Part shown: positions 32,013 to 41,541 of the stretch, one piece after another
Position numbering within the stretch: the stretch's first letter is position 1
Layout: every line of letters starts with the position of its first letter
Source: Solobacterium sp.
GTDB taxonomy: Bacteria > Bacillota_I > Bacilli_A > Erysipelotrichales > Erysipelotrichaceae
NCBI GenBank assembly: GCA_017512725.1
Contig: JAFWEW010000022.1
Span: forward strand, 1-64,000
Reading direction: 5' to 3'
Length of the DNA: 64,000 nucleotides
Program-made: the position numbers and the translations under genes
Notes under the pieces: model-generated
What the model was told of the DNA's origin: nothing
Database searches by the model: none
What the model saw: only the letters and a program-made list of their open reading frames with translations

Positions 32013-32933
32013 CTATTTCTCCCACGTTCCATACAGATGATGATACAGTGCGCCAATCAGGTTGGCATCGTTATGATACCTGCATGCGACGACTTCCGCC
32101 ATAGGCAGATGTCCGTTCTCCGGACCAAACGGCAGTTCGCTCTGAAAGCGGCGGATACTGTCATGAAGGTAATCCATGAGCAGCGGATCTTCTGAAAGAC
32201 CGCCTCCGACCGCCACCCGTTCGAGATCCAGCAGGATGCTCAGATTATAAATCTGAACAGCATATCCATAGGTAAAATCCTTCAGCGCTTCCGCTGCGTC
32301 GGGATCGTTGTTCCGGATCCTGCGGAAGATTTCAATACCGTTCAGGCTGTGATAATCTTCTCCGGTACGTTCTGCCAGCATTTTGGAAAGACCGACATGT
32401 CCATACCGGCACCAGTATCCGTTATCCAGATCATTCCGCTTTTCATTCACCATGACAAAGCTGAATTCTCCGGCAGAATAGTCCTTTCCGACCAGCAGCT
32501 GATCATTCAGGATAATGCCGCCGCCGATTCCGGTTCCGATAATCACAACCGCACAGTTCCTGCACCCTTTCAGACTGCCTTTCCAATGTTCCGCAAGCGC
32601 TGCGGCTTTTCCGTCATTTTCAATCGATACCGGAAGTCCGTACCGCTCCTTCATCTCTTTACCGACATTGCAGCCGAGAAAAAACTTCAGGGCACCGCTG
32701 GTTTTCGCATAACCGGTCCGATCATCCAGCATCCCCGGCATGGAAACTGCGATTCCTGCTATCCGGTCGCGGTACTGTTCAACAATCGGGGTAATGCGGG
32801 AAAACAGATCTTCTTTGTCCGAATCCGAAGAAGGAGCTTTGATCTTGTTTTTTTCGAGTATCTCCGTCGCCTCATTCATGACGGCATATTTCAAAAAGGT
32901 TCCGCCCCAGTCAAACACCAGATACTGGTTCAT
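32013..32933 (-). CDS. ROK-family sugar kinase
   Basis: Sugar or aminosugar kinase of 306 residues without a DNA-binding domain. The ATP motif DWGGTFLKYAV is at the N-terminus. SMPGMLDDRTG, ENDGKAAALAEHWKG with the catalytic Asp, and GTGIGGGIIL follow. The ROK zinc site (usually CxCGxxGC) is replaced by NGYWCRYGHVGLSK, keeping only part of the ligands. ATGA overlap with the GH2 gene suggests it phosphorylates the sugar released by that enzyme. Confidence 0.88.
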   Translation of the reverse strand: MNQYLVFDWGGTFLKYAVMNEATEILEKNKIKAPSSDSDKEDLFSRITPIVEQYRDRIAGIAVSMPGMLDDRTGYAKTSGALKFFLGCNVGKEMKERYGLPVSIENDGKAAALAEHWKGSLKGCRNCAVVIIGTGIGGGIILNDQLLVGKDYSAGEFSFVMVNEKRNDLDNGYWCRYGHVGLSKMLAERTGEDYHSLNGIEIFRRIRNNDPDAAEALKDFTYGYAVQIYNLSILLDLERVAVGGGLSEDPLLMDYLHDSIRRFQSELPFGPENGHLPMAEVVACRYHNDANLIGALYHHLYGTWEK

Positions 32934-35569
32934 TCTTCATTCCTCCTCAGGCTCTCTGCCACCCGGTCAACACAGGATTTCTCCTGCGGCATTTGTTTTA
33001 CTTCAATAACTGCTTCTGCGGACGGCAGCCCTTCTGCCGATGCCCGGACCTTGATAATCCCCTCGCTCTGTGTGCTTTTTACAATTACAACCGCTTTGCC
33101 ATGGAACGTATCACGCGTCCGTCTGGTCTCTGTGCCGTCCTGATATCCCTGCAGATCCGCCGGGTTCCCGTTATCCGAGGCAATCAGCTCGCCGTTTCCT
33201 TCCAGCTCAAACGTTACTGTTCTGTCTTCATCGCTTACCACATTCCCGAATCGGTCCTTCAGAGTAACCGTCAGGTAAGCAAGATCCCGGCCGTCTGCAG
33301 AGAGCTCCGTGCGGTCACACTCCAGAATCAGCCTGGAAGCCTGCATGCTGGTACTTGCGGCAGACCGTCCGGACGTTTCTGTAATCACTTCGCCACTTTC
33401 ATCATAGGCCACCGCTTTGAGCTCCCCTGTCTTATAGCGGACCTTCCACTCTGCTGACAGTGTTCCCTCATAGGTGCGATAGGTCTCTCCTGCGGCTGTT
33501 TCATGAATCTCTGCGTTCTTTTTTCCTAGAGATTTCCCGTTGAGGAACAGCTCTACCGATGCGGCATTGGTATATACACTTACCGGAACATATCCCAGAA
33601 AGCTTTTATTGATATTTGTCTGGTTCCAGTCCGGAAGGACATGAAGCACCGTAAGATCCTCCCGCCACTGGCTCTGGTAAAAATAATAGGTGTCTTTGGG
33701 AATACCGGCAGTATCAATAATTCCAAAGTAAGAACTGTGCGGGATCGGATCCGTTCCGGTCACTGAACCAGGTTCCAGACCATTCCACGGCTCCGGTTCG
33801 CCGATATAGTCAAAGCCGGTCCAAACGAATTCCCCGGCAATATAGTCTCTTGTGACCGCATCCAGCCACGCCTGTCTTGCGGTCGTTCCCCACTCAACCG
33901 ACTCTGTGTCATAGGCGCTTACCTGAAGCGACTTTGAATCGATTCCCTTTGCCCGGTATTCTCCTCTTGATCCATAGGCGCTGACCGTCTCACTTCCAAA
34001 CAGCGGCCAGTCCGGATGGTTCTTATGCATGGCATCCATGGATTCCGCTGTCGCATAGTTCAGACCGATCACTCCCCCTGCTTCAAAGACTGCCTGATCC
34101 ATCGCTTCCTGAACTTCATTTTCCTTCAGGGTCATATTATCTGCGATTGTGACCGGAACCGATGTCCCGGTTTCTTTGATCCATTCGCACAGCTGTGCAG
34201 CTATGGCAGGATACTCCGATATATCTCCTCCGATATTGCCGAGAATCTCGTTGCCGATGGAATACAGCAGGATACATGGCTCATTCATGGATTCCCGGAC
34301 CATTTCCTTTACATCATATTCTGCCCAGCACATTCCGGCTTCCGCATTCAGAAGTTCATTGTCCGCTGTTACGGTTTCCTGAAAGATACTGCTGTAGTCA
34401 TTAAAATTATGGTTTTTCGCATTCGTCCAGGTATCGAACGCTTCTTCAATCACAAGAATGCCGCGTCGGCTGCAGGATTCCAGAAAATACCGGTCCGCAG
34501 GATTATGAGCCGTCCGTACGGCATTGATTCCCATTTCCTGCAGAAGATCCAGCTGGCGTTCCATTGCCCGGGGATAGGAAGCAGCACCGAGCGCACCCTG
34601 ATCATGATGAAGGCAGACCCCTTTCAGCTTGACCGGTTCCCCATTCAGCAGAAATCCCTTATCTGCGTCAAAACAAATCGTACGGTACCCAAATCTGCTG
34701 TCCAGGGAATCCAGAACCGTTCCGTCTTCCCCGATCAGTTCGGTCCGGCAGACATACTGCACCGGATCGGAAACGGACCAGCGTTTTGGAGAATCAATTA
34801 CCAGAGATTCCCGGACCGTGGTTTCCGCATTTCCGGAAAGGACTACTGTCTGTTCGGTGCTTCCGGCTTCCTCTCCCGCATTATCAAGGATCGATGTATG
34901 AAGCAGCACCGTTTTCCTATCCGGTTCCGCATTCCCCAGTGTCACCGATATTTCCGTTTCCGCTTCCGATGATGTCAGATCCTGCGGAGTGAAAACCTGT
35001 ATGCCGTTTTCTGAGAAGTACTGTTTCTTTGTGACCGTCAGATATACATCACGGTAGATTCCGCTTCCGGAATACCAGCGGCTGCTGGGCACTTCATGGG
35101 AAACGCTAACCTCAATCACATTCTCTGTTTTTCCATCCAGAACCAGATCATCGGTAAGATCAAACGCAAATCCGGTGTAGCCATATGGATGGCTTCCGAG
35201 CAGACGTCCGTTCACCGCTACCTCGGCATTCATATATACTCCGCCGAAGCTTATGACAATTCTCGAATCCTTCAGTTCTTCCGGAAAGATCAGTGTCTTT
35301 CGGTATACCGCTTTCCCGCCGGGAAGAAATCCGCTTTCTGCTTCATATTCCGTGCTGTAGGATTCCTGTATCGACCAGTCATGCGGCAGCGAGACAGTTT
35401 CGGCGGAGGAGTTCTCCTGATCCGTTCGCGCAAACGTCCAGTTATCGGAAATCCGGGTACTGCGGCCTTCCATCACAAAAACATCCGCAGGTTCTTCTGC
35501 TTTTACAACAGTTGGCAACATCCCTGCCAGCATCACTGCCGCAGTCATTATTTTCAGGAATCGCTTCAC
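32930..35569 (-). CDS. Secreted GH2 glycoside hydrolase (beta-galactosidase type)
   Basis: Exported glycosidase of 879 residues. GTG 35569 gives a clean signal peptide (MKRFLKIMTAAVMLAG, cleavage after VVKA). The GH2 sugar-binding, Ig-like and TIM-barrel domains follow. The acid/base is in YSIGNEILG and the nucleophile Glu in LFGSETVSAYGSRGEY. A DUF4982-like segment and a Big-1/invasin-type Ig domain (TELSADGRDLAYLTVTLKD) form the C-terminus. No LPXTG or membrane anchor is visible. TACAAT ends 7 bases before the GTG, so the message may be leaderless. The substrate could be a beta-galactoside or beta-glucuronide of plant or mucin glycans. Confidence 0.88.
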   Translation of the reverse strand: MKRFLKIMTAAVMLAGMLPTVVKAEEPADVFVMEGRSTRISDNWTFARTDQENSSAETVSLPHDWSIQESYSTEYEAESGFLPGGKAVYRKTLIFPEELKDSRIVISFGGVYMNAEVAVNGRLLGSHPYGYTGFAFDLTDDLVLDGKTENVIEVSVSHEVPSSRWYSGSGIYRDVYLTVTKKQYFSENGIQVFTPQDLTSSEAETEISVTLGNAEPDRKTVLLHTSILDNAGEEAGSTEQTVVLSGNAETTVRESLVIDSPKRWSVSDPVQYVCRTELIGEDGTVLDSLDSRFGYRTICFDADKGFLLNGEPVKLKGVCLHHDQGALGAASYPRAMERQLDLLQEMGINAVRTAHNPADRYFLESCSRRGILVIEEAFDTWTNAKNHNFNDYSSIFQETVTADNELLNAEAGMCWAEYDVKEMVRESMNEPCILLYSIGNEILGNIGGDISEYPAIAAQLCEWIKETGTSVPVTIADNMTLKENEVQEAMDQAVFEAGGVIGLNYATAESMDAMHKNHPDWPLFGSETVSAYGSRGEYRAKGIDSKSLQVSAYDTESVEWGTTARQAWLDAVTRDYIAGEFVWTGFDYIGEPEPWNGLEPGSVTGTDPIPHSSYFGIIDTAGIPKDTYYFYQSQWREDLTVLHVLPDWNQTNINKSFLGYVPVSVYTNAASVELFLNGKSLGKKNAEIHETAAGETYRTYEGTLSAEWKVRYKTGELKAVAYDESGEVITETSGRSAASTSMQASRLILECDRTELSADGRDLAYLTVTLKDRFGNVVSDEDRTVTFELEGNGELIASDNGNPADLQGYQDGTETRRTRDTFHGKAVVIVKSTQSEGIIKVRASAEGLPSAEAVIEVKQMPQEKSCVDRVAESLRRNEE

Positions 35570-35576
35570 AACCAAT

Positions 35577-35582
35577 ATTGTA
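35577..35582 (-). promoter_or_regulatory. -10 box of the GH2 operon
   Basis: TACAAT on the minus strand, 7 bases before the GTG start, again implying a leaderless transcript. No convincing -35 hexamer at 17 bases. Confidence 0.4.
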
Positions 35583-35616
35583 TCAGATGGTCCCCGGATG
35601 CTTTTTTGCAAAACAA

Positions 35617-35649
35617 AAAGACAAGGAACAATTTGGTTCCCTGCCCTTT
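35617..35649 (-). terminator. Terminator of the heptad-repeat protein gene
   Basis: AAAGACAAGGAAC (35617-35629) pairs with GTTCCCTGCCCTTT (35636-35649) with three G-U pairs. On the minus strand CTTTTTG follows. Confidence 0.7.
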
Positions 35650-35659
35650 GATAGGAGTG

Positions 35660-38305
35660 TTATTCCGCTTTCACGGATTCGGTCTTGAAGATGAATTTCA
35701 CACTGTCATTTTCACTGCCGGAAGCGCCTGCGAAGTTTTTATAGGAGGTTCCCGCATCGTTCAGTGCCGTGAGACGGTCGATCATGTCCGTGAGTTTGTT
35801 TCCAAAGACATCTGCGAGTTTTTCCATGCCTTCTGTTTCAAACTGTGACATTCCTTCCATCAGTTCCAAAGCACCGTCATCCAGTGCAACTGTTCCATCT
35901 GCCAGTTTTACGACACCGTCACGGAGTTCACCGGCACCATTATCCAGTTTTACCGCACCTTCTGCCAGATCACTGGCACCGTCTTTCAGCTGACCGGATC
36001 CATTGCTGAGTTCCTTTGTACCGTCACTTAATTCAGATGTTCCGTTCGCCAGCGTTTTGGTGCCTTCCGCAAGCGCCTTGTTGCCATTGTCCAGTTTTGC
36101 AGAACCCTGCGCCAGTGCTTCCATACCTGCCGACAGCTGATCCGCACCTGCTTTCAAAGCCGCAATACCGCCGACCGGGTTGCCGTTTTCGTCTGTTCCT
36201 GTAAGCTCAGCCATACCTGCATCCAGCTGATCCGCACCGGTTTCAAGAGAACGGGCTCCGTCGAGAATTCCGGACTGCTGCGGAACGCCATACATACCTG
36301 CATAGAGTTTATTTACACCGCCCTGCAGGAGACCCAGACTTTCAATCGACTGACCAAGTACCTCTGCAGTTGTTCCGTGGATCGCAGCGTTTTTTACGGT
36401 TTCCGCAAATGCGCCGACTGCCGCTGCCAGCTCTGTTTCTTCGTTTGAAGGTTCCTCAGTGCCAAGCATCACAATATGCATTCCAGCTTCATCCGCATTG
36501 ATTACTGCAGCAGTCTGTGTCGGCTCCTCTGCCGGTGTATCTTCAATGACGGCCGGTGTTTCCGCTGCCTGCGGTTCTTCCCTGGTTACTGCCTCTTCTC
36601 CTGCCGGTACGCTTTCCGGAATTACAGGTGTTTCTTCCTGCGGTGCTGCTTCGAGTGGTGCCGCCGGAGCTTTTGCAGCAGCCGGGGCAGTCTGAACCGG
36701 CGCTTCCTGAACCGGCGCTGCCGGTGTTTGTGCAGAGGCGTTTTTCAGCTGTTCAATCTCTGCCTTCAGATCGGCGATTTCGTTGTCTTTTGCGGCAGAC
36801 TCTTCCTGCAGGGAAGTGATTCTCTGCCGGAACTGATTCAGCAGCTCGCCGTCGGTTCCATCCTGAAGTCCCTTGGCATACGCTTCTTTCGCTTTCTGTT
36901 CGACCAGGGCATTTACCGCACTGATCAGATTTGCCTTTGCCTGTTCTACCGCAGCCGCATCCCCCGCAGCTGCACCTTCCGCTGTTTCCTTTGTTTTCTG
37001 GGCATTGTTCACAGCCGCATCGACACTTGTTTTCAGTGTTTTAAGCCCTTCTGCTTCCTGATACAGTCCGCCGTAAAGGTTCTCTGTTCCTGCTTTCAGT
37101 TTTGCAGTTCCTGCTTTTAATTCTGAAGCACCTGTCTGCAGCCGGGTCATGCCGGCATCCAGTGTTTTTGCGCCTTCCGCCAGAGTTGCCGCACCTTTTG
37201 AGAGATCCGATGCACCGGCGGATGCACTGTCTGCGCCTGCCTTCAGAGTCTGTGCTCCGGCATTCAGTTTTTCTGCTCCGTCTTTCACGGCACTCACGCC
37301 GTCATCCAGTTTTCCAGCGCCGTCCTTTAATGCGGATGCACCGTCTTTCAGCTGGGAAGTTCCGTCTTTCAGGGTATTTGTACCATCAACCAGCTGTCCT
37401 GCACCGTCTCGGAGTTCGGCGGTTCCATCTTTCAGAGCCTTTGTACCGTCTTCCAGCTGTTTCGAGGCATCGATGAGCTGATTCATTTTATCGGTCAGTT
37501 CCGAAACCTGTCCGTCGGTATTCAGATCAAGATTCTTGAGCAGGTTATTTCCCGCAACCGTCATTGTCATTCCCAGTTCAAATCCGGTCGTATCCGCTTC
37601 GATCTCCACATATTCCGGAATATCCGCTTCCAGCAGATCGGAACCCGTATCCAGACAGTCACTCAGTCCCGGAAATGCCATACCGACTACGAAACTCGTC
37701 TTTCCTTCGGAAATAACCTTTCCGTTGGTGACTTTAATATCTGAGAATTTCTCCTGATTGATCTGTACTCCCGTAATCATCGCAAACGGCACTTTAACGG
37801 TTTCTTCTTTTCCATTTACGGTTACGGTATCTTCCGTATGATTGATGTAATCAAAGTGAATGATTACATGTCCTTTCTTTCCGGCAAGTTCTTCTGCCGT
37901 AATGTCTCTGCCATCCAGTTTATAGGAAATCTTCACTTCTACCGGAAGTTCCTTATCAGTCGTTCCCTGATAGTAGATATCGTTTCCGCCCGCATTCCAG
38001 GTGATGGTTCCGTCTGTGTTTTTCGTAAAGGATTCATTTCCCGCAACATTTTCAATGTCGCTCAAAAGGGATTCGTCCTTCAGTGTCATCGACCCGTTCG
38101 TGTTCTTCAGCCAGTCACTGACAATGACCTCCTGTCTGGAACCCGATTCATCGGTGATGACATATACCGTCTCATCTTTGCCGCTTTGATCTGCGTTTCC
38201 GCTGTCATTCTTTTTCCCTTCTGCGTGTACATCTGCAAATCCAAGGGATAAGGCTGTTACCGCAGCCAGGGTTGTTTTTGTAAATCGATTCAGGAATCTG
38301 CTCAT
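35660..38305 (-). CDS. Secreted protein with Leu/Gly heptad repeats (YhgE-like)
   Basis: Exported protein of 881 residues with a signal peptide (MSRFLNRFTKTTLAAVTALSLG, cut after VHA). A beta-rich N-terminal region (30-260) precedes two long blocks of heptads xxLxxGx (KALKDGTAELRDGAGQL type), about residues 280-410 and 680-815. They are separated by a coiled coil and a Pro/Ala/Glu-rich linker. Such repeats occur in YhgE/Pip-type proteins beside MMPL exporters. No C-terminal membrane segment is seen here. It lies 21 bases after the MMPL gene in the same operon and has AGGAGGG before the ATG. It probably forms an extracellular rod or periplasm-like adaptor of the exporter; this is inference. 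Confidence 0.82.
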   Translation of the reverse strand: MSRFLNRFTKTTLAAVTALSLGFADVHAEGKKNDSGNADQSGKDETVYVITDESGSRQEVIVSDWLKNTNGSMTLKDESLLSDIENVAGNESFTKNTDGTITWNAGGNDIYYQGTTDKELPVEVKISYKLDGRDITAEELAGKKGHVIIHFDYINHTEDTVTVNGKEETVKVPFAMITGVQINQEKFSDIKVTNGKVISEGKTSFVVGMAFPGLSDCLDTGSDLLEADIPEYVEIEADTTGFELGMTMTVAGNNLLKNLDLNTDGQVSELTDKMNQLIDASKQLEDGTKALKDGTAELRDGAGQLVDGTNTLKDGTSQLKDGASALKDGAGKLDDGVSAVKDGAEKLNAGAQTLKAGADSASAGASDLSKGAATLAEGAKTLDAGMTRLQTGASELKAGTAKLKAGTENLYGGLYQEAEGLKTLKTSVDAAVNNAQKTKETAEGAAAGDAAAVEQAKANLISAVNALVEQKAKEAYAKGLQDGTDGELLNQFRQRITSLQEESAAKDNEIADLKAEIEQLKNASAQTPAAPVQEAPVQTAPAAAKAPAAPLEAAPQEETPVIPESVPAGEEAVTREEPQAAETPAVIEDTPAEEPTQTAAVINADEAGMHIVMLGTEEPSNEETELAAAVGAFAETVKNAAIHGTTAEVLGQSIESLGLLQGGVNKLYAGMYGVPQQSGILDGARSLETGADQLDAGMAELTGTDENGNPVGGIAALKAGADQLSAGMEALAQGSAKLDNGNKALAEGTKTLANGTSELSDGTKELSNGSGQLKDGASDLAEGAVKLDNGAGELRDGVVKLADGTVALDDGALELMEGMSQFETEGMEKLADVFGNKLTDMIDRLTALNDAGTSYKNFAGASGSENDSVKFIFKTESVKAE

Positions 38306-38326
38306 ATTGTTTCCCTCCTATTCTGT

Positions 38327-40390
38327 TCAGCCTCTCTGAGGCATTGTTGTTTTATTGATCAGTCCGTCAAATATCAGAAGCAGTGACGGGAGCAGGAAGA
38401 TGACGCATACCATGGAGATCAGTGCACCTCTGGACATCAGTACGCACAGGGAACTGATCATATCGATATTGGAATACAGCCCTACTCCGAATGTTGCGGC
38501 AAAGAAGGACAGTGCTGATACCATAATGGATTTGGCACTGGTTTCAACCGCATCGCTGACTGCCTCTTTCTTTTCCATGCCTGCTGTACGGTTTCTGCGG
38601 AACCGTGTTGTCATCAGGATCGCATAGTCGACGGTCGCACCAAGCTGAATCGTACCGATAACAATGTTGGCAACAAACGGAAGTCTTGTTCCGGTATAGT
38701 ACGGGATCCCCATGTTCAGCATGATGCCGAATTCGATAACCGATACCAGAATCACCGGCAGTGAGATCGATTTGAATACGATTGCGATGATCAGGAAGAT
38801 AATGCCGATGGATGCCGTACTGACGGCATTGAAGTCGTGACTGCTGATCTGAATCAGATCCTTTGTACAGGGTGCTTCCCCGATCAGGAAGGATGTACTG
38901 TCATAGTTCTTGGCAATCGTCTTGAGATCATCGACCTGCCGGTTCACTTCATCACTTGCGACTTTGTATTCCGAACCAATCAGCAGGATCTGATAGTTGT
39001 CTGTTATCAATGAGCTCTGCAGCTTTTCCGGAATCATTTCTCTTGGGATAGAGGGCCCGACGATCGTATTCAGGCCAAGTACCCATTTCACACCCGGTTC
39101 CTGTTTCATTTCATCTGCCATCTGCCGGACATCTTTGTTTTCGACCCCGGCATCCATGATCAGGATATGTGTTGCGTTCATATGATATTCCGCTTCGAGT
39201 TTTTCATTCGCAATGACGGAAGGAAGTGTTTCTGGAAGCGAACTGTCGAGATTGAAGTATACCGGAACCCGCCGGTACCCATGTACAATCGGGAACAGCA
39301 GGACCAGTGCCAGAATCAGAAATTTATAGCAGTGTCTGGAAACAAAGGATCCGATTCCCCTGAAATCCGGAAGGATCGCTTTATGCCGGGATTTCTGAAG
39401 CAGTGTGTCGAATGCCAGAATCAATGACGGCAGGATTGTGATACAGGAGATGACCCCGAAGACCACACCCTTTGCCATGACAATGCCGATATCCAGTCCA
39501 AGCGTGAAACTCATGAAGCACAATGCGATAAATCCGGCCACCGTTGTAACCGAAGATCCCACGATCGAGGTAAAGGTCTCAGCGATCGCAGCTGCCATCG
39601 CTTCATCCCGCGGTTTCCCCTGGCTCAGCTCAGATTCATAGCTGTGCCACAGGAAGATCGAGTAATCCATTGTTACGCCGAGCTGCAGCACTGCTGCCAG
39701 GGCTTTTGTCAGATACGAGATTGAGCCAAGGAACAGGTTGGAACCCAGGTTGTACAGGATTGCCATGCCGATGCTTGCCAGAAACAGGAACGGCACCAGC
39801 CAGGAATCCATTGACAGCATCAATACCAGAATCGACAGCGCAACTGCCATTACCACATAGATCGGCGCTTCGGATTCGGAAAGATCCTGTGTGTCGACCA
39901 GAACTGCGCTCATCCCGGTTAGGAAACACTGTTCATTACAGAGCGAGCGGATATCCCGCACTGCCTGAATCGTACTGTCTGCACTGGTTGTGTCGCTGAA
40001 GATGATGAACATCAGCGTACTGTCATCCGAATTGAACGCCTCCCGGATGTTGTCCGGCAGCATTTCCATCGGAACACTGATGTCAAGGACGGAGTCATAC
40101 CAGATGACATCCTTCACTCCGTCAACTTTCATGATCTTTTCTTTCAGAGCTGCTGTATCTTTCTCGGGCATCCCTTCACAGATCAGGGTTGAGAAGCCTC
40201 CGCTTCCCATCTCCTCTTTCAGAATGTCCTGTCCGATCATCGTTTCAATATCCTTTGGAAGATATGTCAGAAGATCGTAATTTACTCTGGTGTTGATATA
40301 ACCGATTGCAGAAGGTATCAGCAGTACCAGCGCGGCTGTCAGGATGATCTTTCGGAACCGGACAACCCATTCTCCAAGCTTTCTTGCCAT
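38327..40390 (-). CDS. MMPL/RND-type membrane exporter
   Basis: Transporter of 687 residues with two halves, each with one helix, a large external loop and a bundle of five helices. Conserved stretches are GVTMDYSIFLWHSY and GATVDYAILMTTRFRR, where the Asp-Tyr pairs match the proton-relay motif of MMPL proteins. The family exports lipids or hydrophobic compounds. The start at 40390 follows GAGG, and the open codons upstream are ignored. The gene is preceded by two TetR-type operators, so induction by a small molecule is likely. The regulator gene itself is not in the window. Confidence 0.9.
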   Translation of the reverse strand: MARKLGEWVVRFRKIILTAALVLLIPSAIGYINTRVNYDLLTYLPKDIETMIGQDILKEEMGSGGFSTLICEGMPEKDTAALKEKIMKVDGVKDVIWYDSVLDISVPMEMLPDNIREAFNSDDSTLMFIIFSDTTSADSTIQAVRDIRSLCNEQCFLTGMSAVLVDTQDLSESEAPIYVVMAVALSILVLMLSMDSWLVPFLFLASIGMAILYNLGSNLFLGSISYLTKALAAVLQLGVTMDYSIFLWHSYESELSQGKPRDEAMAAAIAETFTSIVGSSVTTVAGFIALCFMSFTLGLDIGIVMAKGVVFGVISCITILPSLILAFDTLLQKSRHKAILPDFRGIGSFVSRHCYKFLILALVLLFPIVHGYRRVPVYFNLDSSLPETLPSVIANEKLEAEYHMNATHILIMDAGVENKDVRQMADEMKQEPGVKWVLGLNTIVGPSIPREMIPEKLQSSLITDNYQILLIGSEYKVASDEVNRQVDDLKTIAKNYDSTSFLIGEAPCTKDLIQISSHDFNAVSTASIGIIFLIIAIVFKSISLPVILVSVIEFGIMLNMGIPYYTGTRLPFVANIVIGTIQLGATVDYAILMTTRFRRNRTAGMEKKEAVSDAVETSAKSIMVSALSFFAATFGVGLYSNIDMISSLCVLMSRGALISMVCVIFLLPSLLLIFDGLINKTTMPQRG

Positions 40391-40417
40391 AGAAACCTCA
40401 CTTTTCCAAGTAATCAC

Positions 40418-40430
40418 TGACCAGCGGTCA
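40418..40430. promoter_or_regulatory. TetR-type operator 1
   Basis: TGACCAGCGGTCA, a palindrome TGACC-N3-GGTCA, located in the 5' leader of the MMPL operon. Its centre is 42 bases from operator 2, four helical turns. Confidence 0.65.
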
Positions 40431-40445
40431 TTTATTACATTGTCC

Positions 40446-40473
40446 GTTATAGCACTTTCTGACCGGCGGTCAA
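40446..40473 (-). promoter_or_regulatory. MMPL operon promoter with TetR-type operator 2
   Basis: TTGACC (40473-40468), a 16-base spacer and TATAAC (40451-40446) on the minus strand. Operator TGACCGGCGGTCA (40460-40472) covers the -35 box, so a bound repressor would block polymerase. Confidence 0.65.
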
Positions 40474-40478
40474 TATTA

Positions 40479-40501
40479 AAAACAGCCGCTCGGGCTGTTT
40501 T
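40479..40501 (-). terminator. Terminator of the phosphodiester glycosidase gene
   Basis: AAAACAGCC (40479-40487) pairs with GGCTGTTTT (40493-40501). On the minus strand TTTTTAATA follows. Confidence 0.8.
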
Positions 40502-40512
40502 AGACAAATCCA

Positions 40513-41487
40513 TTATTTTGTCAAAATCAGAGATTCTGCACGCCGTTTCTGAACTGCTTCCTTTTCAAACAGCGGAGTATCCAGAGGCAGTGCCGGTATC
40601 GGATCATATTCCAGATTGACCAGTTCATCATCATAGATCATCTGGCATGAACCTCCTCCGTCCAGCCGGATCGCATCGGTCACATGATTGTCCCTCAGAA
40701 ACTGCCGCACATACGAATCACTGATGGTTCCATAGAACTCCAGCAGAAGAAACTGCTGGTTCTCATCCTGTGCCAGAATGGTGAGTGCCCTGCCATAGCG
40801 ATGATAATTAATTCCGCTGACTTCCCCAAGAGTCAGATCTGCTTCCTTTCCATCCGCAAAATAAGTATAGGATCCGGAGATTCCGTTCTCTGCGTCGATC
40901 AGGTAACCGGTCCACCAGGACCAGATATGATCTCCCAACCACCGGCCGTTCTTCCATCCGTGATAACGGATCTTCATATCATAGGTATTAAAATAGGCTG
41001 TCGCATACCCGCTCCCATAAGCAGGCGTATTCAGATGACCGTGCCAGCTGGTCCATTCGTTTCCGACCCGTACCGCCCCGACCGGTCTTCCATATTCCTG
41101 CGTTCCATTGGAGAAATAGCCGGCATTGATTCCGCCAACCCGGACATAACCCTGCTTTGTCAGCGCATCGTCATACAGCGTATCAAGATACTCCGGTGAC
41201 TCCGCATAATCCACTTTGATAAACGTGTCTTGGCTTGGATCCACCCTTAAAACATCATATTCGATTCCTGCCAGTACCCCTGTCTCATGTTTTACGCGGG
41301 GCGTCGTTCCTTCTTTGGAATAGATATTGATTGCCGTGGAAAGCTTCCGGCGCAGATAATGTGCTTTTCTGGTCTCATCCCAGCAGTTGATCACCTCTTT
41401 GGCCTGAACCGTCCAGAGCGGATGAAAAACCGTCACAGCCATCACGCCGAGCGACAGCAGAAGATTTTGAAGGCACTTCTTTTTCAT
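40513..41487 (-). CDS. Secreted phosphodiester glycosidase family protein (NAGPA-like domain)
   Basis: Exported protein of 324 residues with a signal peptide (MKKKCLQNLLLSLG, cut near VQA). The C-terminal half carries the NAGPA-domain marks GGINAGYF and AIRLDGGGSCQMIYDD, known from enzymes that remove GlcNAc-1-phosphodiester groups and from phage or cell-wall enzymes. A likely role is trimming of glycosyl-phosphate in cell-wall polymers or host glycans. The start at 41487 was chosen because the preceding ATG is inside the terminator of the upstream gene. It is monocistronic. Confidence 0.8.
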   Translation of the reverse strand: MKKKCLQNLLLSLGVMAVTVFHPLWTVQAKEVINCWDETRKAHYLRRKLSTAINIYSKEGTTPRVKHETGVLAGIEYDVLRVDPSQDTFIKVDYAESPEYLDTLYDDALTKQGYVRVGGINAGYFSNGTQEYGRPVGAVRVGNEWTSWHGHLNTPAYGSGYATAYFNTYDMKIRYHGWKNGRWLGDHIWSWWTGYLIDAENGISGSYTYFADGKEADLTLGEVSGINYHRYGRALTILAQDENQQFLLLEFYGTISDSYVRQFLRDNHVTDAIRLDGGGSCQMIYDDELVNLEYDPIPALPLDTPLFEKEAVQKRRAESLILTK

Positions 41488-41514
41488 CCCTATTATTTTA
41501 GCGCCGAGCCGAAA

Positions 41515-41535
41515 GAAAAACAGCATTCGCTGTTT
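41515..41535 (-). terminator. Terminator of the DUF362 gene
   Basis: AAACAGC pairs with GCTGTTT around a four-base loop. On the minus strand TTTTTC follows. Confidence 0.65.
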
Positions 41536-41541
41536 CTCAGA

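Noticed and set aside
35769-37481. Repetitive DNA in the heptad-protein gene, considered as CRISPR or tandem repeat locus
   Set aside because: Repeats are imperfect, in frame, have no unique spacers and encode the xxLxxGx heptads.
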